Shown here piece by piece: positions 1 through 9,657 of a stretch of 64,000 bases of DNA. The translations under genes and the position numbers were made by a program. The first letter of the stretch is position 1; every line of letters begins with the position of its first letter. The stretch spans positions 1,924,001-1,988,000 of the forward strand of contig NZ_CP108569.1 in NCBI RefSeq assembly GCF_036010505.1. The letters are read 5' to 3'. The notes under the pieces are model-generated. The model worked only from the letters and a program-made list of their open reading frames with translations. It searched no databases and was not told the DNA's origin. This DNA comes from Streptomyces sp. NBC_01197 (GTDB lineage Bacteria > Actinomycetota > Actinomycetes > Streptomycetales > Streptomycetaceae).

Positions 1-327
1 CAGGCCGGTTGCCGGCCCGTGCGGGCGGACATGAGCCTCGCCTCGCTGGCCGGGGCCTTCAGCGCCGAGATGGCGTCCCGGAGTTTCTTCGACCACACCG
101 ATCCCGACGGGGCCACCCCGTGGGACCGGGCGGACAAAGCGGGCGTGAAGGGCCTGGGCGGCGAGAACATCGCACGCGGCCAGGCCGACGCCGCCGCCGT
201 GATGGACTCCTGGATGCACAGCCCGGGCCACCGCGCGAACATACTCAACTGCCACTTCAAGACGCTCGGTGTCGGTGTCCACTTCGGCACCGGCGGGCCC
301 TGGTGGACCCAGGACTTCGGCTACTGA
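1..327 (+). CDS. CAP/SCP-domain secreted protein (C-terminal part)
   Basis: This is the 3' end of a gene whose start lies left of the window; the frame is open from base 1. The visible ~108 residues match the CAP (SCP/PR-1/Ag5) fold of bacterial extracellular proteins. The diagnostic pieces are HTDPDG with the first His, [19 protein letters not shown] with the second His motif, and GVGVHFG near the end. Proteins of this kind are normally secreted; the signal peptide would be outside the window. It ends tail to tail with mutM, the two stop codons overlapping by 7 bp, so no terminator separates the convergent genes. The molecular activity of bacterial CAP proteins is mostly unknown, so only the family is assigned. 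Confidence 0.85.
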   Translation, partial: QAGCRPVRADMSLASLAGAFSAEMASRSFFDHTDPDGATPWDRADKAGVKGLGGENIARGQADAAAVMDSWMHSPGHRANILNCHFKTLGVGVHFGTGGPWWTQDFGY

Positions 328-1229
328 ACCGACCCGGCGGGCGGGCGCTGGCAGCGCGGGCAGAAGTAGCTGGACCGGTTCATCCAGGCGCGGCGGCGCA
401 TGGGGGTGCCGCAGCGGCGGCACGGCTCGTCCTCCCGCCCGTAGGCGTCGAGCGACCGGTCGAAGTAGCCGGACTCGCCGTTCACATTGACGTAGAGGCT
501 GTCGAAGCTGGTACCGCCGACGGCGAGGGCCTGGTTCATCACGTCCCGTACATGGCCCAGGAGTTCCACGGTCCGGGCGCGGGTGAGCGTGGCGGTGGGG
601 CGCTCATAGTGCAGCCGCGCGCGCCAGAGCGCCTCGTCCGCGTAGATGTTGCCGACCCCGCTGATCAGTGACTGGTCGAGCAGGGCGCGCTTGATGGTGG
701 TGCGGCGCACCCGCAGCGCTGCGTGGAACGCGGCGTCGTCGAACTCCTCGTCCAGCGGGTCGCGGGCGATGTGCGCGATGACGTCGGGGAGCCCGTCGGG
801 GGTGTTCGCGTGCAGCGAGAGCCCGCCGAAGGTCCGCTGGTCGACGAAGCGCAGCTCGGTGCCCGCGATGTCGTCGAACCGGATACGGACCCGCAGGTGC
901 TTCTCGTCGGGCGCCCCCTCGGGCTGGACCAGGAGCTGCCCGCTCATCCCGAGATGACCGAGGACCGAGTACGCGGCCCCGGCCTCCCCACCGGCGGAGG
1001 CGGCAGCGGTATCGGTGCCTGCGTCCTCCAGCGGCAGCCAGAGGTACTTCCCCCGGCGGCGGGCCACGCCGAACCGGTGCCCGCGCAGGGCAGCGGCGAA
1101 GTCCTCACCGCCCGCGGTGTGCCGGCGGACCGCTCGGGGGTGCAGCACCTGCACATCGGCGACGGTACGGCCGGAGACCCAGCGTTCCAGTCCACGCCGT
1201 ACGACTTCGACCTCGGGCAACTCGGGCAC
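321..1229 (-). CDS. mutM: Formamidopyrimidine-DNA glycosylase (Fpg)
   Basis: Bifunctional DNA glycosylase/AP lyase that removes 8-oxoguanine and ring-opened purines during base excision repair. The GTG start at 1229 is set by the family N-terminus: after Met removal the chain begins PELPEVE, where the Pro is the catalytic nucleophile and the next Glu is essential. A GAGGAG ribosome site lies just upstream. The C-terminus carries a zinc finger with two Cys pairs (CRRC and CPRC). At 302 residues it is slightly longer than the usual 270-290. It is the last gene of the leftward rnc-mutM run, 130 bp after rnc, and its stop overlaps that of the convergent CAP gene. Confidence 0.95.
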   Translation of the reverse strand: MPELPEVEVVRRGLERWVSGRTVADVQVLHPRAVRRHTAGGEDFAAALRGHRFGVARRRGKYLWLPLEDAGTDTAAASAGGEAGAAYSVLGHLGMSGQLLVQPEGAPDEKHLRVRIRFDDIAGTELRFVDQRTFGGLSLHANTPDGLPDVIAHIARDPLDEEFDDAAFHAALRVRRTTIKRALLDQSLISGVGNIYADEALWRARLHYERPTATLTRARTVELLGHVRDVMNQALAVGGTSFDSLYVNVNGESGYFDRSLDAYGREDEPCRRCGTPMRRRAWMNRSSYFCPRCQRPPAGSVQ

Positions 1230-1317
1230 GCTGCTCCTCAGGGGTGGCTCACCGGCGAAACGGTGAGGAGGCTGAGAGGGACCATGGAATGAACGATGAA
1301 AAGAACCACGAAAAGAA

Positions 1318-1345
1318 CCGCCCGCCCCCCGGAGGGGACGGGCGG
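1318..1345 (-). terminator. GC-rich hairpin between rnc and mutM
   Basis: The arms CCGCCCG (1318-1324) and CGGGCGG (1339-1345) form a short hairpin with a 14-base, partly self-complementary loop. It sits in the 130-bp gap after rnc. There is no T-run, so it may be a processing site or a partial terminator rather than a strong stop. Confidence 0.35.
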
Positions 1346-1359
1346 GGAAAGAACCGGTG

Positions 1360-2163
1360 TCAGGCCGAGGCCGTGCCGGCGGCCGGAGCCGAAGAGGTGT
1401 CGGCGTCCTCTCCGTGGGCGGCGGGGGCGGTCTCGGCCGCCACCGCCCGCTCTTCCGCCGCGGCGCTGATCGCACGCCACGCGGACTCCGCCGCCTGCTG
1501 TTCCGCTTCCTTCTTGCTGCGGCCGGTGCCGGTGCCGTACGAGACACCACCGACGCGAGCGGCAGCTGTGAAGGTCTTCTCGTGGTCCGGACCTGTCTCA
1601 CTGACCAGGTATTCCGGGACCCCGAGCCCTTCACTTGCGGTGAGTTCCTGGAGGCTGGTCTTCCAGTCCAGGCCCGCACCAAGGTTGGAGGACAGCTCGA
1701 TGAGGGGGTCGAAGAGCCGGTGCACCAGCTCGGACGCCGCTTCGAGGCCCTGATCGAGATAGACGGCGCCGATCACCGCTTCCAGGGTGTCGGCGAGGAT
1801 GGACGCCTTGTCCCGCCCGCCCGTGCCTTCTTCGCCCCGGCCGAGCCGGATGAAGAGACCGAGTTCGAGGCCACGGCTCACCCCTGCGAGCGCACGCGAG
1901 TTGACCACCGCCGCCCGGAGCTTGGCCAGCTGGCCCTCCGGGAGATCGGGGTGGGTGCGATAGAGCGTGTCCGTGACCACCAGGCCGAGCACGGAGTCCC
2001 CCAGGAACTCCAGCCGCTCGTTGGTGGGCAGACCGCCGTTCTCGTACGCGTACGAACGGTGGGTCAGCGCACGCACCAGAAGGGCGGACTCGAGTGTGTA
2101 CCCGAGCCGCCCTTCCAGAAGCGTGTGGGACGAGGCATTGTCCGTCTTGTTGACGTCAGACAT
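1360..2163 (-). CDS. rnc: Ribonuclease III
   Basis: Double-stranded-RNA endonuclease that processes rRNA precursors and many mRNAs. In S. coelicolor the orthologue is AbsB, whose loss blocks antibiotic production (known for the family, not visible here). The 267-residue protein has the RNase III signature [13 protein letters not shown] around residues 48-60, holding the catalytic acidic residues. A double-stranded-RNA-binding domain follows at roughly 170-235 (KTSLQELT to [10 protein letters not shown]). The Ala/Glu-rich tail after it is typical of Streptomyces. The ATG at 2163 has an AGAGGCG ribosome site and lies 19 bp after rpmF, so the two are probably co-transcribed. Confidence 0.97.
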   Translation of the reverse strand: MSDVNKTDNASSHTLLEGRLGYTLESALLVRALTHRSYAYENGGLPTNERLEFLGDSVLGLVVTDTLYRTHPDLPEGQLAKLRAAVVNSRALAGVSRGLELGLFIRLGRGEEGTGGRDKASILADTLEAVIGAVYLDQGLEAASELVHRLFDPLIELSSNLGAGLDWKTSLQELTASEGLGVPEYLVSETGPDHEKTFTAAARVGGVSYGTGTGRSKKEAEQQAAESAWRAISAAAEERAVAAETAPAAHGEDADTSSAPAAGTASA

Positions 2164-2182
2164 TGCGCCTCTCACCAGCCGC

Positions 2183-2356
2183 TCAGACCTCGAGGACCTG
2201 GCGCTTGTTGTAGGTGCCGCAGCTCGGGCACGCGATGTGCTGGAGCTTCGGCTCCTGGCAGCGCTCGCACGCAACCAGGGTGGGGACCGCAGCCTTCCAC
2301 TGCGACCGGCGGTGGCGCGTGTTGCTGCGCGACATCTTCCGCTTCGGAACAGCCAC
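2183..2356 (-). CDS. rpmF: 50S ribosomal protein L32
   Basis: A 57-residue ribosomal protein of the large subunit. It starts at a GTG and reads [20 protein letters not shown] at the N-terminus, the standard L32 opening. The middle contains two CxxC pairs (CERC and CPSC), so this is the zinc-binding (C+) form rather than the Cys-free form some actinomycetes express under zinc starvation. It begins 2 bp after the YceD-family gene, the usual bacterial yceD-rpmF arrangement, and is followed closely by rnc. Confidence 0.96.
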   Translation of the reverse strand: MAVPKRKMSRSNTRHRRSQWKAAVPTLVACERCQEPKLQHIACPSCGTYNKRQVLEV

Positions 2357-2358
2357 GG

Positions 2359-3003
2359 CTACTTCTCCTGCTTCTCGTCGACGCCAGGTTCGGCGCCGTC
2401 AACGTTGTCCTTCTCGTCGACCTGGCCGGTCCCGACGAGTCCCTGCAGTGCCGCCCAACGTGCGTCGACGGCGTCATGGTGGTGACCGGGTTCGTCGTCC
2501 AGCCTGATTCCGCATTCGGAACACAGGCCGGCGCAATCCTCCCGGCACACCGGCTGCATCGGCAGTGCGAGCACCACCGCATCACGCAGCACGGGTTCGA
2601 GGTCGAACAAGCCGTCCTCAAGGGGGGTGATTTCCTCGTCCTCGTCGTCGGCACTGTCAGCCGGGTCCGCCTTCTTGCTGCGGCCCCGGTCGTCGGCTTC
2701 GGGGTACGAGAACATCTCCTGGAAATCCGCTTCGAGCTCTCGCTCCAGCGGCTCCAGACACCTTACGCACTCCCCCTTGGCGGTTGAACGGGCGGTGCCT
2801 GTGACAAGCACCCCGTCCATGACCGACTCAAGGCGGAGCTGCAGTTCCACGGGAGTACCTTCCGGCACTCCGATGACCCCGTCGAGACCGAGATCCTTGG
2901 GGGCTGCGACCGAGCGGGTAAGCCGCTGGAGCGCACCGGGACGCCGGCCCAGCTCGTGCGTGTCGAACACGAGGGGGTTGCGGTGGTCGAGGCGGGCGTT
3001 CAG
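2359..3003 (-). CDS. YceD family (DUF177) protein
   Basis: DUF177/YceD proteins are linked to large-subunit rRNA accumulation and are almost always encoded next to rpmF, as here with a 2-bp gap. The ~214-residue product shows the family's [11 protein letters not shown] motif and a conserved C-terminal cysteine cluster ([13 protein letters not shown]) that probably binds a metal. A long acidic stretch sits between them. The start is uncertain: a CTG at 3003 with a GGAAGA ribosome site gives the family-like N-terminus [19 protein letters not shown]. The only other in-frame option I found is a TTG at 3153, which would add about 50 poorly family-like residues. Confidence 0.85.
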   Translation of the reverse strand: MNARLDHRNPLVFDTHELGRRPGALQRLTRSVAAPKDLGLDGVIGVPEGTPVELQLRLESVMDGVLVTGTARSTAKGECVRCLEPLERELEADFQEMFSYPEADDRGRSKKADPADSADDEDEEITPLEDGLFDLEPVLRDAVVLALPMQPVCREDCAGLCSECGIRLDDEPGHHHDAVDARWAALQGLVGTGQVDEKDNVDGAEPGVDEKQEK

Positions 3004-3186
3004 GGCTCTTCCTGCTTTCGGATCGCTGAAGACTGGGGAATGAGGCGCCGCCTCGTCGGGAACCGTCCGGAGACCATCGGAACGGGCAGCACAGATCGCG
3101 GAGGTACGGGCGACCGAAGAGCCAGGATACTGGACCGGCCGCCGTAGACCCAATCGGCCCCTTCGGGCCTCAGGGTCCCCCTGGGT

Positions 3187-4317
3187 TCAGCGCCCCTGTT
3201 CGTACTCGCGCAGCTGATCCAGGTTGATCATGCTGGTGTCGAACAGGCTGGTCTCGTCGAGAGCGCCCTGCTGCTGGGGGTGCGGCGGCTGCATGTGCTG
3301 GACCTGCTCGGGCTGCTGGACCTGGCCGGGCCCCGGGTAGCCGTAGCCGTCCTGCTGCTGGGCCTGCTGCTGGGCCTGCTGCTGGTACGCGTACGGGTCA
3401 TGCTGGTACGCGTACTGCTGCTGCTGGTACGCGTACGGGTCCTGGGGCTGCTGCTGGTAGCCGTACGGGTCGTACATCTGCTGGACCGGTACGTCGGCGA
3501 GGTGCTGCGGCGGCTCCTCCGGCGGCAGCTGGGCGGCCATCGGGACGGGCGCCTGGGCGGACGGCTGGACCGCCGCCGGGGCCTGCGGTTCCGCCAGGTC
3601 CGAGAGGAAGTCCGCGTCGCTGCTGTGCCTGCGGCCCATCTCGTCCTGCTCGGCCATGTGCACGCCCAGTTCGTCGGAGGCGACCCGGCCGTGCAGCTTC
3701 TGCCGGCCGCGCCCCACCGCTTCGAGGGTCTTGGCCATCACGGCCTCGAAGGCTCCGAGCTTGGTGTCGACGTACTCGTCGGCGCGCATCCGCAGCGTCT
3801 CGGGGTCCTGGCTGCGCTCCGGGGCCTCCGGGTCCTCATAGCCCTCGTCGTCCAGGCCGGGACCGCGGCCGAGCAGCTTCTCGCGGCCCCGGTCGACGGA
3901 GCCGATGGTCTTGGTGAGGACGACCTCGAAGTTCGCCAGCTTGGAGTCGACGTAGTCGTCGGCCTCGGCGCGGATCTCCTCGGCCTCCCGCCGGGCCTCG
4001 GCGAGCAGCCGGTCGGCCTCGTCCTGGGACTGCCGGGCGACCTCGGTGTCGGAGATGAGGGAGCCACGCTGGGCGTGCGCCGCCTCGATGATCCGCTCGG
4101 CCTCGTCCCGGGCCTGCTCGACCAGCTGCTCGCGGCCGCCGATCAGCTCCTCGGCCTGTGCCAGAGAGCCCGGCAGAGCCTCGCGCACCTCCTGGAGCAT
4201 CGCCAGCAGCTCGGCGCGGTTGACCACGCAGGAGGCCGACATGGGCATGGACCTGGCACTGCCGACCGTGTCGACGATCTCGTCCAGTTTCTTCTGCACG
4301 TCCACCGTGGGCGCCAC
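3187..4317 (-). CDS. DivIVA-like coiled-coil protein with Tyr/Gln-rich tail
   Basis: A cytoplasmic coiled-coil protein of the type usually annotated as a cell-division-initiation or ATP-synthase-B-like protein in Streptomyces. Residues ~10-60 form the conserved N-terminus (DVQKKLDEIVDTVG, MPMSASCVVNRAELL). Long charged helices follow. Two related ~35-residue units appear, containing DDYVDSKLANFE...RGREKLLGR and DEYVDTKLGAFE...RGRQKLHGR. After these comes a low-complexity tail rich in PYAYQQQ, and the protein ends in a conserved-looking SLFDTSMINLDQL. I chose the GTG at 4317 because GGAAGA precedes it; GTGs at 4305 and 4380 are alternatives. Its role is inferred only from resemblance. It lies between coaD and the YceD-family gene, all leftward. 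Confidence 0.75.
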   Translation of the reverse strand: MAPTVDVQKKLDEIVDTVGSARSMPMSASCVVNRAELLAMLQEVREALPGSLAQAEELIGGREQLVEQARDEAERIIEAAHAQRGSLISDTEVARQSQDEADRLLAEARREAEEIRAEADDYVDSKLANFEVVLTKTIGSVDRGREKLLGRGPGLDDEGYEDPEAPERSQDPETLRMRADEYVDTKLGAFEAVMAKTLEAVGRGRQKLHGRVASDELGVHMAEQDEMGRRHSSDADFLSDLAEPQAPAAVQPSAQAPVPMAAQLPPEEPPQHLADVPVQQMYDPYGYQQQPQDPYAYQQQQYAYQHDPYAYQQQAQQQAQQQDGYGYPGPGQVQQPEQVQHMQPPHPQQQGALDETSLFDTSMINLDQLREYEQGR

Positions 4318-4424
4318 CTGTTCTTCCGGCCTGGAGACGGACGGGGACGACTGTACGGCCAGTCGGCGCCCGCCCGACACCTGGTGACGGGCCGTCAGTT
4401 CAACCCGGCGCCGTCATACGGCCG

Positions 4425-4916
4425 TCAGCCTGCTTCCCGCTTCTCGCCGAGCCGCTGCGCCAGGGCTTCGCAGACCAGCGGAGGCAGCAGGTGCGAGACG
4501 TCCCCGCCCCAGGTCGCGACCTCCTTGACCAGGCTGGAGGAGAGGAAGCTGTAGGTCGGGTTGGTGGGGACGAACAGTGTCTCGACCCCGGAAAGACCGT
4601 TGTTCATCTGGGCCATCTGCAACTCGTAGTCGAAGTCACTGACCGCGCGGAGACCCTTCACGATGGCCGGGATGTCGCGCTGTTTGCAGAAGTCGACGAG
4701 AAGGCCGTGGAAGGACTCGACCTCGACGTTCCCGAAATCGGCCGTGACCTGGCGGATCAGGTCCATCCGCTCCTCGACGGAGAACAGGCCCTGCTTCGAC
4801 TGGTTGATCATCACGGCCACGTGTACGACGTCATACAGTCTGGAGGCACGGCCAATGATGTCGAGGTGTCCATTGGTGATGGGGTCGAATGACCCCGGAC
4901 AGACGGCGCGGCGCAA
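4425..4916 (-). CDS. coaD: Phosphopantetheine adenylyltransferase
   Basis: Catalyses ATP plus 4'-phosphopantetheine to dephospho-CoA, the penultimate step of CoA synthesis. The nucleotidyltransferase motif [10 protein letters not shown] is at the N-terminus (the T/HxGH active site) and SSSLVKEV near the end matches the second family motif. With the TTG start at 4916, preceded by GAGGGA, the protein is 163 residues, the usual size, and begins [11 protein letters not shown]. An ATG at 4946 would overlap the rsmD stop codon in an ATGA arrangement and add ten residues; that also looks plausible and would imply translational coupling. Confidence 0.94.
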   Translation of the reverse strand: MRRAVCPGSFDPITNGHLDIIGRASRLYDVVHVAVMINQSKQGLFSVEERMDLIRQVTADFGNVEVESFHGLLVDFCKQRDIPAIVKGLRAVSDFDYELQMAQMNNGLSGVETLFVPTNPTYSFLSSSLVKEVATWGGDVSHLLPPLVCEALAQRLGEKREAG

Positions 4917-4942
4917 CTGAAGTCCCTCGCTCCCGGGTCCGG

Positions 4943-5527
4943 TCATCGTGCGTCTTCGCACGTAGAGGCGGCGCGACCGTACCAAAGCGTGGCCTCGCCG
5001 TACCGGCGGGCCCTCAGCGGCTCAAATCCCTTGGGCCACTTGAACTCTCCGCCTCTTGTGCTCCGTTCCACCGTGACGAGCGCATCGCCGGTGAGCCAGC
5101 CCTGAGCACCGATTGTGAGCAGGATCTCGCGAAGATCGTCATCGGTGACGGCGTACGGCGGATCGAGGAAAATCACGTCGTACGGGGCGTCCGGCGCCGG
5201 TCCTGTCACGATCTGCTCGGCTTTGCCCGTCCGCACTTCCGCTCCTGGGAGACCGAGCGTACGGACGTTGTCACGGACCGTGGCCACCGCCCGCGCGTCC
5301 GCCTCGACGAGCAGCGCGTGCGCCGCGCCACGGGAGAGCGCCTCCAGGCCGACGGCGCCCGACCCTGCGTACAGATCGGCGATCCGGGCCCCGTCCAGGG
5401 TGCCCAGCAGCGCTTCCCAGGTGGAGAAGAGCCCTTCGCGCGCACGGTCGGATGTGGGGCGGGTGCCGTTGCCCGGCGGTACGGCGAGGCGGCGCCCGCC
5501 GGCCGTACCGGCGATCACGCGGGTCAT
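4943..5527 (-). CDS. rsmD: 16S rRNA (guanine-N2)-methyltransferase RsmD
   Basis: SAM-dependent methyltransferase that makes m2G966 in 16S rRNA. The 194-residue protein has the cofactor-binding motif [18 protein letters not shown] and the catalytic DPPY tetrad (FLDPPYA). The ATG at 5527 has an AAGGA ribosome site. It lies between recG and coaD, as in many actinobacteria, and its stop overlaps or abuts coaD depending on the coaD start. A short tandem repeat separates it from recG. Confidence 0.94.
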   Translation of the reverse strand: MTRVIAGTAGGRRLAVPPGNGTRPTSDRAREGLFSTWEALLGTLDGARIADLYAGSGAVGLEALSRGAAHALLVEADARAVATVRDNVRTLGLPGAEVRTGKAEQIVTGPAPDAPYDVIFLDPPYAVTDDDLREILLTIGAQGWLTGDALVTVERSTRGGEFKWPKGFEPLRARRYGEATLWYGRAASTCEDAR

Positions 5528-5540
5528 CTCAGTCCTTCTC

Positions 5541-5596
5541 GGGTGGGCGGAACTCGGGTGGGCGGAACTCGGGTGGGCGGAACTCGGTGGGCGGAG
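5541..5596. repeat. 15-bp tandem repeat between recG and rsmD
   Basis: Three perfect copies of GGGTGGGCGGAACTC (5541-5585) are followed by a partial fourth copy. The array fills most of the recG-rsmD gap just upstream of the rsmD ribosome site. On the transcribed strand it is a C-rich, G-poor leader. Confidence 0.9.
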
Positions 5597-5642
5597 TCGG
5601 TGAGGGAGCCCTCCTGTCCGGGCTCCTGTCCCGGCCAGTCTC

Positions 5643-7853
5643 TCAGCCCTTGTCGAGGTACCGCTCGCGCTCCTGGTCGAGGAGGGCGTCCAGGGCGATG
5701 CGCAGGGCGGGCAGCCGGGTGAGCTCCGGATCGGCGGCGACCACCTGGGCGGCCTCCTCGCGGGCCGCCGCGATGACCTCCTCGTCGTCGATGACGGCGA
5801 GCATCCGCAGCGAGGAACGCACACCGGACTGGGCCTGGCCCAGGACGTCGCCCTCACGGCGCTGTTCGAGGTCGATACGGGACAGCTCGAAGCCGTCGAG
5901 AGTGGCGGCCACCGCGCCGAGCCTGGCGCGCGCGGGACCGGCCTCGTGCGCCTCGCTCACCAGGAGGCAGAGACCGGGCGCCGAGCCGCGGCCCACCCGT
6001 CCGCGCAGCTGGTGCAGTTGCGATACGCCGAACCGGTCGGCGTCCATGATCACCATGACGGTGGCGTTGGGCACGTTGACCCCGACCTCGATGACCGTCG
6101 TCGCGACCAGGACGTCCACCTCGCCCGCCGCGAAGCGGCGCATGACGTCGTCCTTGTCGTCCGGCGCCATCCGCCCGTGCAGCAGCTCGATGCGCAGCCC
6201 CTTGAGCGGGCCGTTCCTGAGCTGTTCGGCGGTCTCGACCACGGCGAGCGGGGGCCGCTTGTCCGCGTCGGCCCCGGCCTCCGCGACCGCTTCCTCAGCT
6301 GCGGGCTTCCGTTTCTTCGGCTCGTCCTCGCCGTCCCCGATGCGCGGGCACACCACGTACGCCTGGTGACCGTTCTCCGCCTCCTCGCGCACCCGCTCCC
6401 AGGCGCGGGCCAGGAAGTGCGGCTTGTCCTTGGCCGGTACGACATGGGTGGCGATCGGGGAACGGCCGGCGGGGAGCTGGTCGAGCACCGAGGTCTCCAG
6501 GTCCCCGAAGACGGTCATGGCGACCGTACGGGGAATGGGTGTGGCCGTCATGACCAGCAGATGGGGCGGCTGCTTCCCCTTGCCCCGCAGCGCGTCCCGC
6601 TGCTCGACACCGAAGCGGTGCTGCTCGTCGACCACGACCAGACCGAGGTCGTGGAACTGGACCTTGTCCTCGATCAGCGCGTGTGTGCCGATGACGAGTC
6701 CGGCCTCACCGGTGACCAGGTCGAGCAGCGCCTTGCGACGGGCGGCCGCCCCCATGGAGCCGGTCAGCAGCACGACCTTGGTGGACTGCTCGCTGCCGCC
6801 GAGCATCCCGCCTTCGGCCAGCTCGCCCATCATCTCGGTGATGGAGCGGTGGTGCTGCTGGGCGAGCACTTCGGTGGGCGCGAGCATCGCGGCCTGGCCG
6901 CCCGCGTCGACGACCGTGAGCATCGCGCGCAGCGCGACCATGGTCTTGCCCGAGCCGACCTCTCCCTGGAGCAGCCGGTGCATCGGGTGCTCGGTCGCCA
7001 GACCGGCGAAGATCTCCGCGGTGACCTTCTGCTGGCCCTCGGTGAGGGTGAACGGCAGCTTGGCGTCAAAGGCGTCGAGCAGTCCGCCCGGTACGGGTTT
7101 CCGTGCCATCGCGGGCAGTTGGGTCTCGGCGTACCGCCGCCGGGCCAGCGCGACCTGGAGGACAAAGGCCTCGTCCCACTTCAGCCGGTCCCGCGCGACC
7201 GCGACATCGGCCTTCGTCTGCGGCCGGTGCACCCTGAGCAGCGCGTCGGGCAGCGTGGTGAGTCCGCGTCCGTCGCGCAGCGCGGGCGGCAGCGGGTCGG
7301 CGGCCTCCTGGGCGGCGGGAAGTACGGCGTCGACCGCCTTGGCGATCTTCCAGGACTCCAGCCCCTTGCAGGCCGGGTAGATGGGGATCAGTTCGTTCGC
7401 CCAGGCCTCGACGGTGTCCGCGTCGGTGTCGGCGTCCAGCAGTTCGTACGTGGGGTGGGCGAGCTGGAACTTCTGGTTGAACTTGGAGACCTTGCCCGCG
7501 AACATCGCGCGGCGGCCGGGGAGCAGTTCCTTGTGGGGCTTGTGGATGCCCTTGCCGAAGAAGACGAGCTGCAGCCGGCCGCTGCCGTCGGTGATGTTCA
7601 CCTCCAGGCGCCGGCCCCTGCCCTGGTTGAAGGTGAGCACCCGGGCGTCGGCGACCTGGGCGAAGACGGTGACGTGTTCGTCCAGGGGCAGTTCGGCGAG
7701 CTGGGTGAGTTCACCGCGCTCGGCGTATCGCCGGGGGTAGTGGTGCAGCAGGTCGCCGACCGTGTGCAGGTCGAGGTGCTCGGCCATCACCTTGGCGGTG
7801 GGGGCGCCGAGCGTGTTCTTGAGAGGTTCATCGAGCGCGGGCACGCGGTCCAT
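5643..7853 (-). CDS. recG: ATP-dependent DNA helicase RecG
   Basis: Branch-migration helicase that remodels stalled replication forks and Holliday junctions. At 736 residues it has the expected size. An N-terminal OB-fold wedge region (~40-150) precedes two helicase domains. Walker A is LLQGEVGSGKT near residue 295, the DExH box is DEQHRFGV near 410, and motif VI resembles QLRGRVGRGS. An insert rich in Lys/Ala (EPKKRKPAAEEAVAEA) lies between motifs III and IV and is probably a disordered loop. The DAK-domain gene lies 106 bp upstream in the same direction. Confidence 0.97.
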   Translation of the reverse strand: MDRVPALDEPLKNTLGAPTAKVMAEHLDLHTVGDLLHHYPRRYAERGELTQLAELPLDEHVTVFAQVADARVLTFNQGRGRRLEVNITDGSGRLQLVFFGKGIHKPHKELLPGRRAMFAGKVSKFNQKFQLAHPTYELLDADTDADTVEAWANELIPIYPACKGLESWKIAKAVDAVLPAAQEAADPLPPALRDGRGLTTLPDALLRVHRPQTKADVAVARDRLKWDEAFVLQVALARRRYAETQLPAMARKPVPGGLLDAFDAKLPFTLTEGQQKVTAEIFAGLATEHPMHRLLQGEVGSGKTMVALRAMLTVVDAGGQAAMLAPTEVLAQQHHRSITEMMGELAEGGMLGGSEQSTKVVLLTGSMGAAARRKALLDLVTGEAGLVIGTHALIEDKVQFHDLGLVVVDEQHRFGVEQRDALRGKGKQPPHLLVMTATPIPRTVAMTVFGDLETSVLDQLPAGRSPIATHVVPAKDKPHFLARAWERVREEAENGHQAYVVCPRIGDGEDEPKKRKPAAEEAVAEAGADADKRPPLAVVETAEQLRNGPLKGLRIELLHGRMAPDDKDDVMRRFAAGEVDVLVATTVIEVGVNVPNATVMVIMDADRFGVSQLHQLRGRVGRGSAPGLCLLVSEAHEAGPARARLGAVAATLDGFELSRIDLEQRREGDVLGQAQSGVRSSLRMLAVIDDEEVIAAAREEAAQVVAADPELTRLPALRIALDALLDQERERYLDKG

Positions 7854-7959
7854 TGCACACCATGGGTCCGACAGCGGGCGTATTTCCCCGGCCGCGGTCC
7901 CCTGCCCCGTCCCGGGCCGGACACCGTATCGCCCGGTGCCCCGTCCGGTGGGCCTCCCG

Positions 7960-9657
7960 CTACTCGACGCCGATCAGCAGCGGCGCCAGCTGACGGCCGC
8001 CGTCGTAGACCACCGTGTCGACCGCCAGGTGGCCGCCCCGTACGAACCCTTCGAGCCGGTCGGCGACCGCCACCGGCACCCCGTCGCCCAGGACCAGTGT
8101 CACCAGCTCGCCGCCCGCGGAGAGCATCCGGTGCAGCACCGTCTCGGCCGTCGTGACCAGATCGGCCCCGATCACCGCCACATCACCGTCGATGAGACCC
8201 AGCACGTCGCCGGCCTGGCAGATACCGGCCGACGTCCAGGACTGCCGCTCGGCGACGGCCAGTTCGGCGTAGCGGGTGGCGCCCGCCGCCGCGGTCATCG
8301 CGACGACGTCCTCGTCGAACCGACGCTCGGACTCGTGCACGGCCAGCGCCGCGACGCCCTGGACGGCCGCCCGGGTGGGTACGAGGGCCACCCGTACGCC
8401 CTCCGCCCTGGCCTGTTCGGCCGCTGCCGCCGCCGTGTGGCGCAGTTCGGCGTCGTTGGGCAGCAGCACCACCTCACGGGCGTGCGCGCGCCGGATCGCG
8501 TCGACCAGTTCGCCGCTCGCGGGCGGCTCTCCCGGGCGGGCCAGCACGGTGGTGGCACCGGCTTCCTGGCACAGGGCCGCCAGACCCTCGCCGGGGACGA
8601 CGGCGACCACCGCGCGCTGGACCTGCTCGGGCGCCGGGGTGCCGGCCGCGCCGAAGTGGGTGATACGGATCCGGTACGGGCGCCCGGCGTCGACTCCGGC
8701 CTCCACGGCGGCCCCGGCGTCGTCCACATGGACATGGACGTTCCACAGGCCGTCACCGCCGACAACGACCAGTGAGTCGCCGATGCCGTCCAGCCGGGTG
8801 CGCAGCCGGGCCACGGCGTCGTCGTCCGCTTCCAGGAGGTAGATCACCTCGAAGGCCGGACCGCCGTCGGCCGGGCAGTCCTCGGTGAAGTGCGGGGGCA
8901 GCACGGTGGGGGCCCGCCGCCGCTCGGCGGCCGGGGCTTCACCGGAGAACGCCCCGGCCAGCGCGGCGAGCACGTCGACCAGGCCCCGGCCGCCCGCGTC
9001 CACGACGCCCGCGCGGCCGAGTACGGCCAGCTGTCCGGGGGTCGCGTCCAGCGCCCTACGCGCCCCTTCGTATGCCGCGCGTGCCACCGCCGTGCAGCCG
9101 GCGCCTGCCGGGGCGGATGTGTCAGTACGGGCCGCCGCCGCGGCCGCTTCGGCCGCTGCGGTGGCCACCGTCAGAACAGTGCCCTCCACCGGGTGCGCGA
9201 CCGCCTGGTACGCCGATTCCGCCGCCCGGCGGAGGGCCTCGCTCAGCAGTTCCGCGTGATCATCGTCACCCGTGGGCGCCCCGAGCACCTCTGCCATGCC
9301 GCGCAGCAACTGGGCCAGGATCGTGCCCGAGTTGCCGCGGGCTCCGATGAGCGCGCCGTGTGCCATCGCCCGTACCGCGTCCGCCAGCGCCGGGGTCGAG
9401 CCCCCGCCGTCCGAGCCGGCGAGAGCTCCGTCAGAGGTTCCGGCAGCTCCCACCGTCCCGTGGGCCACGAAGACCGCTTCCACTGCCTGGGCCGCGGATT
9501 CCACGGTCAGATAGAGGTTGGTGCCGGTGTCCCCGTCGGCGACCGGATAGACGTTGATCGCGTCGATCTCCTCGCGGTCCCTGCCCAGCGCGTCCAGCGC
9601 CAGCGAGCACCAGGTGCGGACCACGACGGCATCCATATCGTCGGGCGGCTGCGGCAC
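7960..9657 (-). CDS. DAK-domain protein (FakA/YloV-like kinase)
   Basis: A 565-residue protein with an N-terminal DhaL-type ATP-binding domain and a C-terminal DegV/DAK1-like region, the architecture of fatty-acid kinase FakA and B. subtilis YloV. The Mg-ATP site is seen in NVYPVADGDTGTN, with its Asp ligands, and GARGNSGTIL. FakA proteins phosphorylate fatty acids presented by FakB partners; whether this Streptomyces protein does so is inferred. The GTG at 9657 has a strong AAGGAGG. It is the first gene of the leftward run and diverges from rpmB across a 246-bp spacer. Confidence 0.88.
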   Translation of the reverse strand: MPQPPDDMDAVVVRTWCSLALDALGRDREEIDAINVYPVADGDTGTNLYLTVESAAQAVEAVFVAHGTVGAAGTSDGALAGSDGGGSTPALADAVRAMAHGALIGARGNSGTILAQLLRGMAEVLGAPTGDDDHAELLSEALRRAAESAYQAVAHPVEGTVLTVATAAAEAAAAAARTDTSAPAGAGCTAVARAAYEGARRALDATPGQLAVLGRAGVVDAGGRGLVDVLAALAGAFSGEAPAAERRRAPTVLPPHFTEDCPADGGPAFEVIYLLEADDDAVARLRTRLDGIGDSLVVVGGDGLWNVHVHVDDAGAAVEAGVDAGRPYRIRITHFGAAGTPAPEQVQRAVVAVVPGEGLAALCQEAGATTVLARPGEPPASGELVDAIRRAHAREVVLLPNDAELRHTAAAAAEQARAEGVRVALVPTRAAVQGVAALAVHESERRFDEDVVAMTAAAGATRYAELAVAERQSWTSAGICQAGDVLGLIDGDVAVIGADLVTTAETVLHRMLSAGGELVTLVLGDGVPVAVADRLEGFVRGGHLAVDTVVYDGGRQLAPLLIGVE

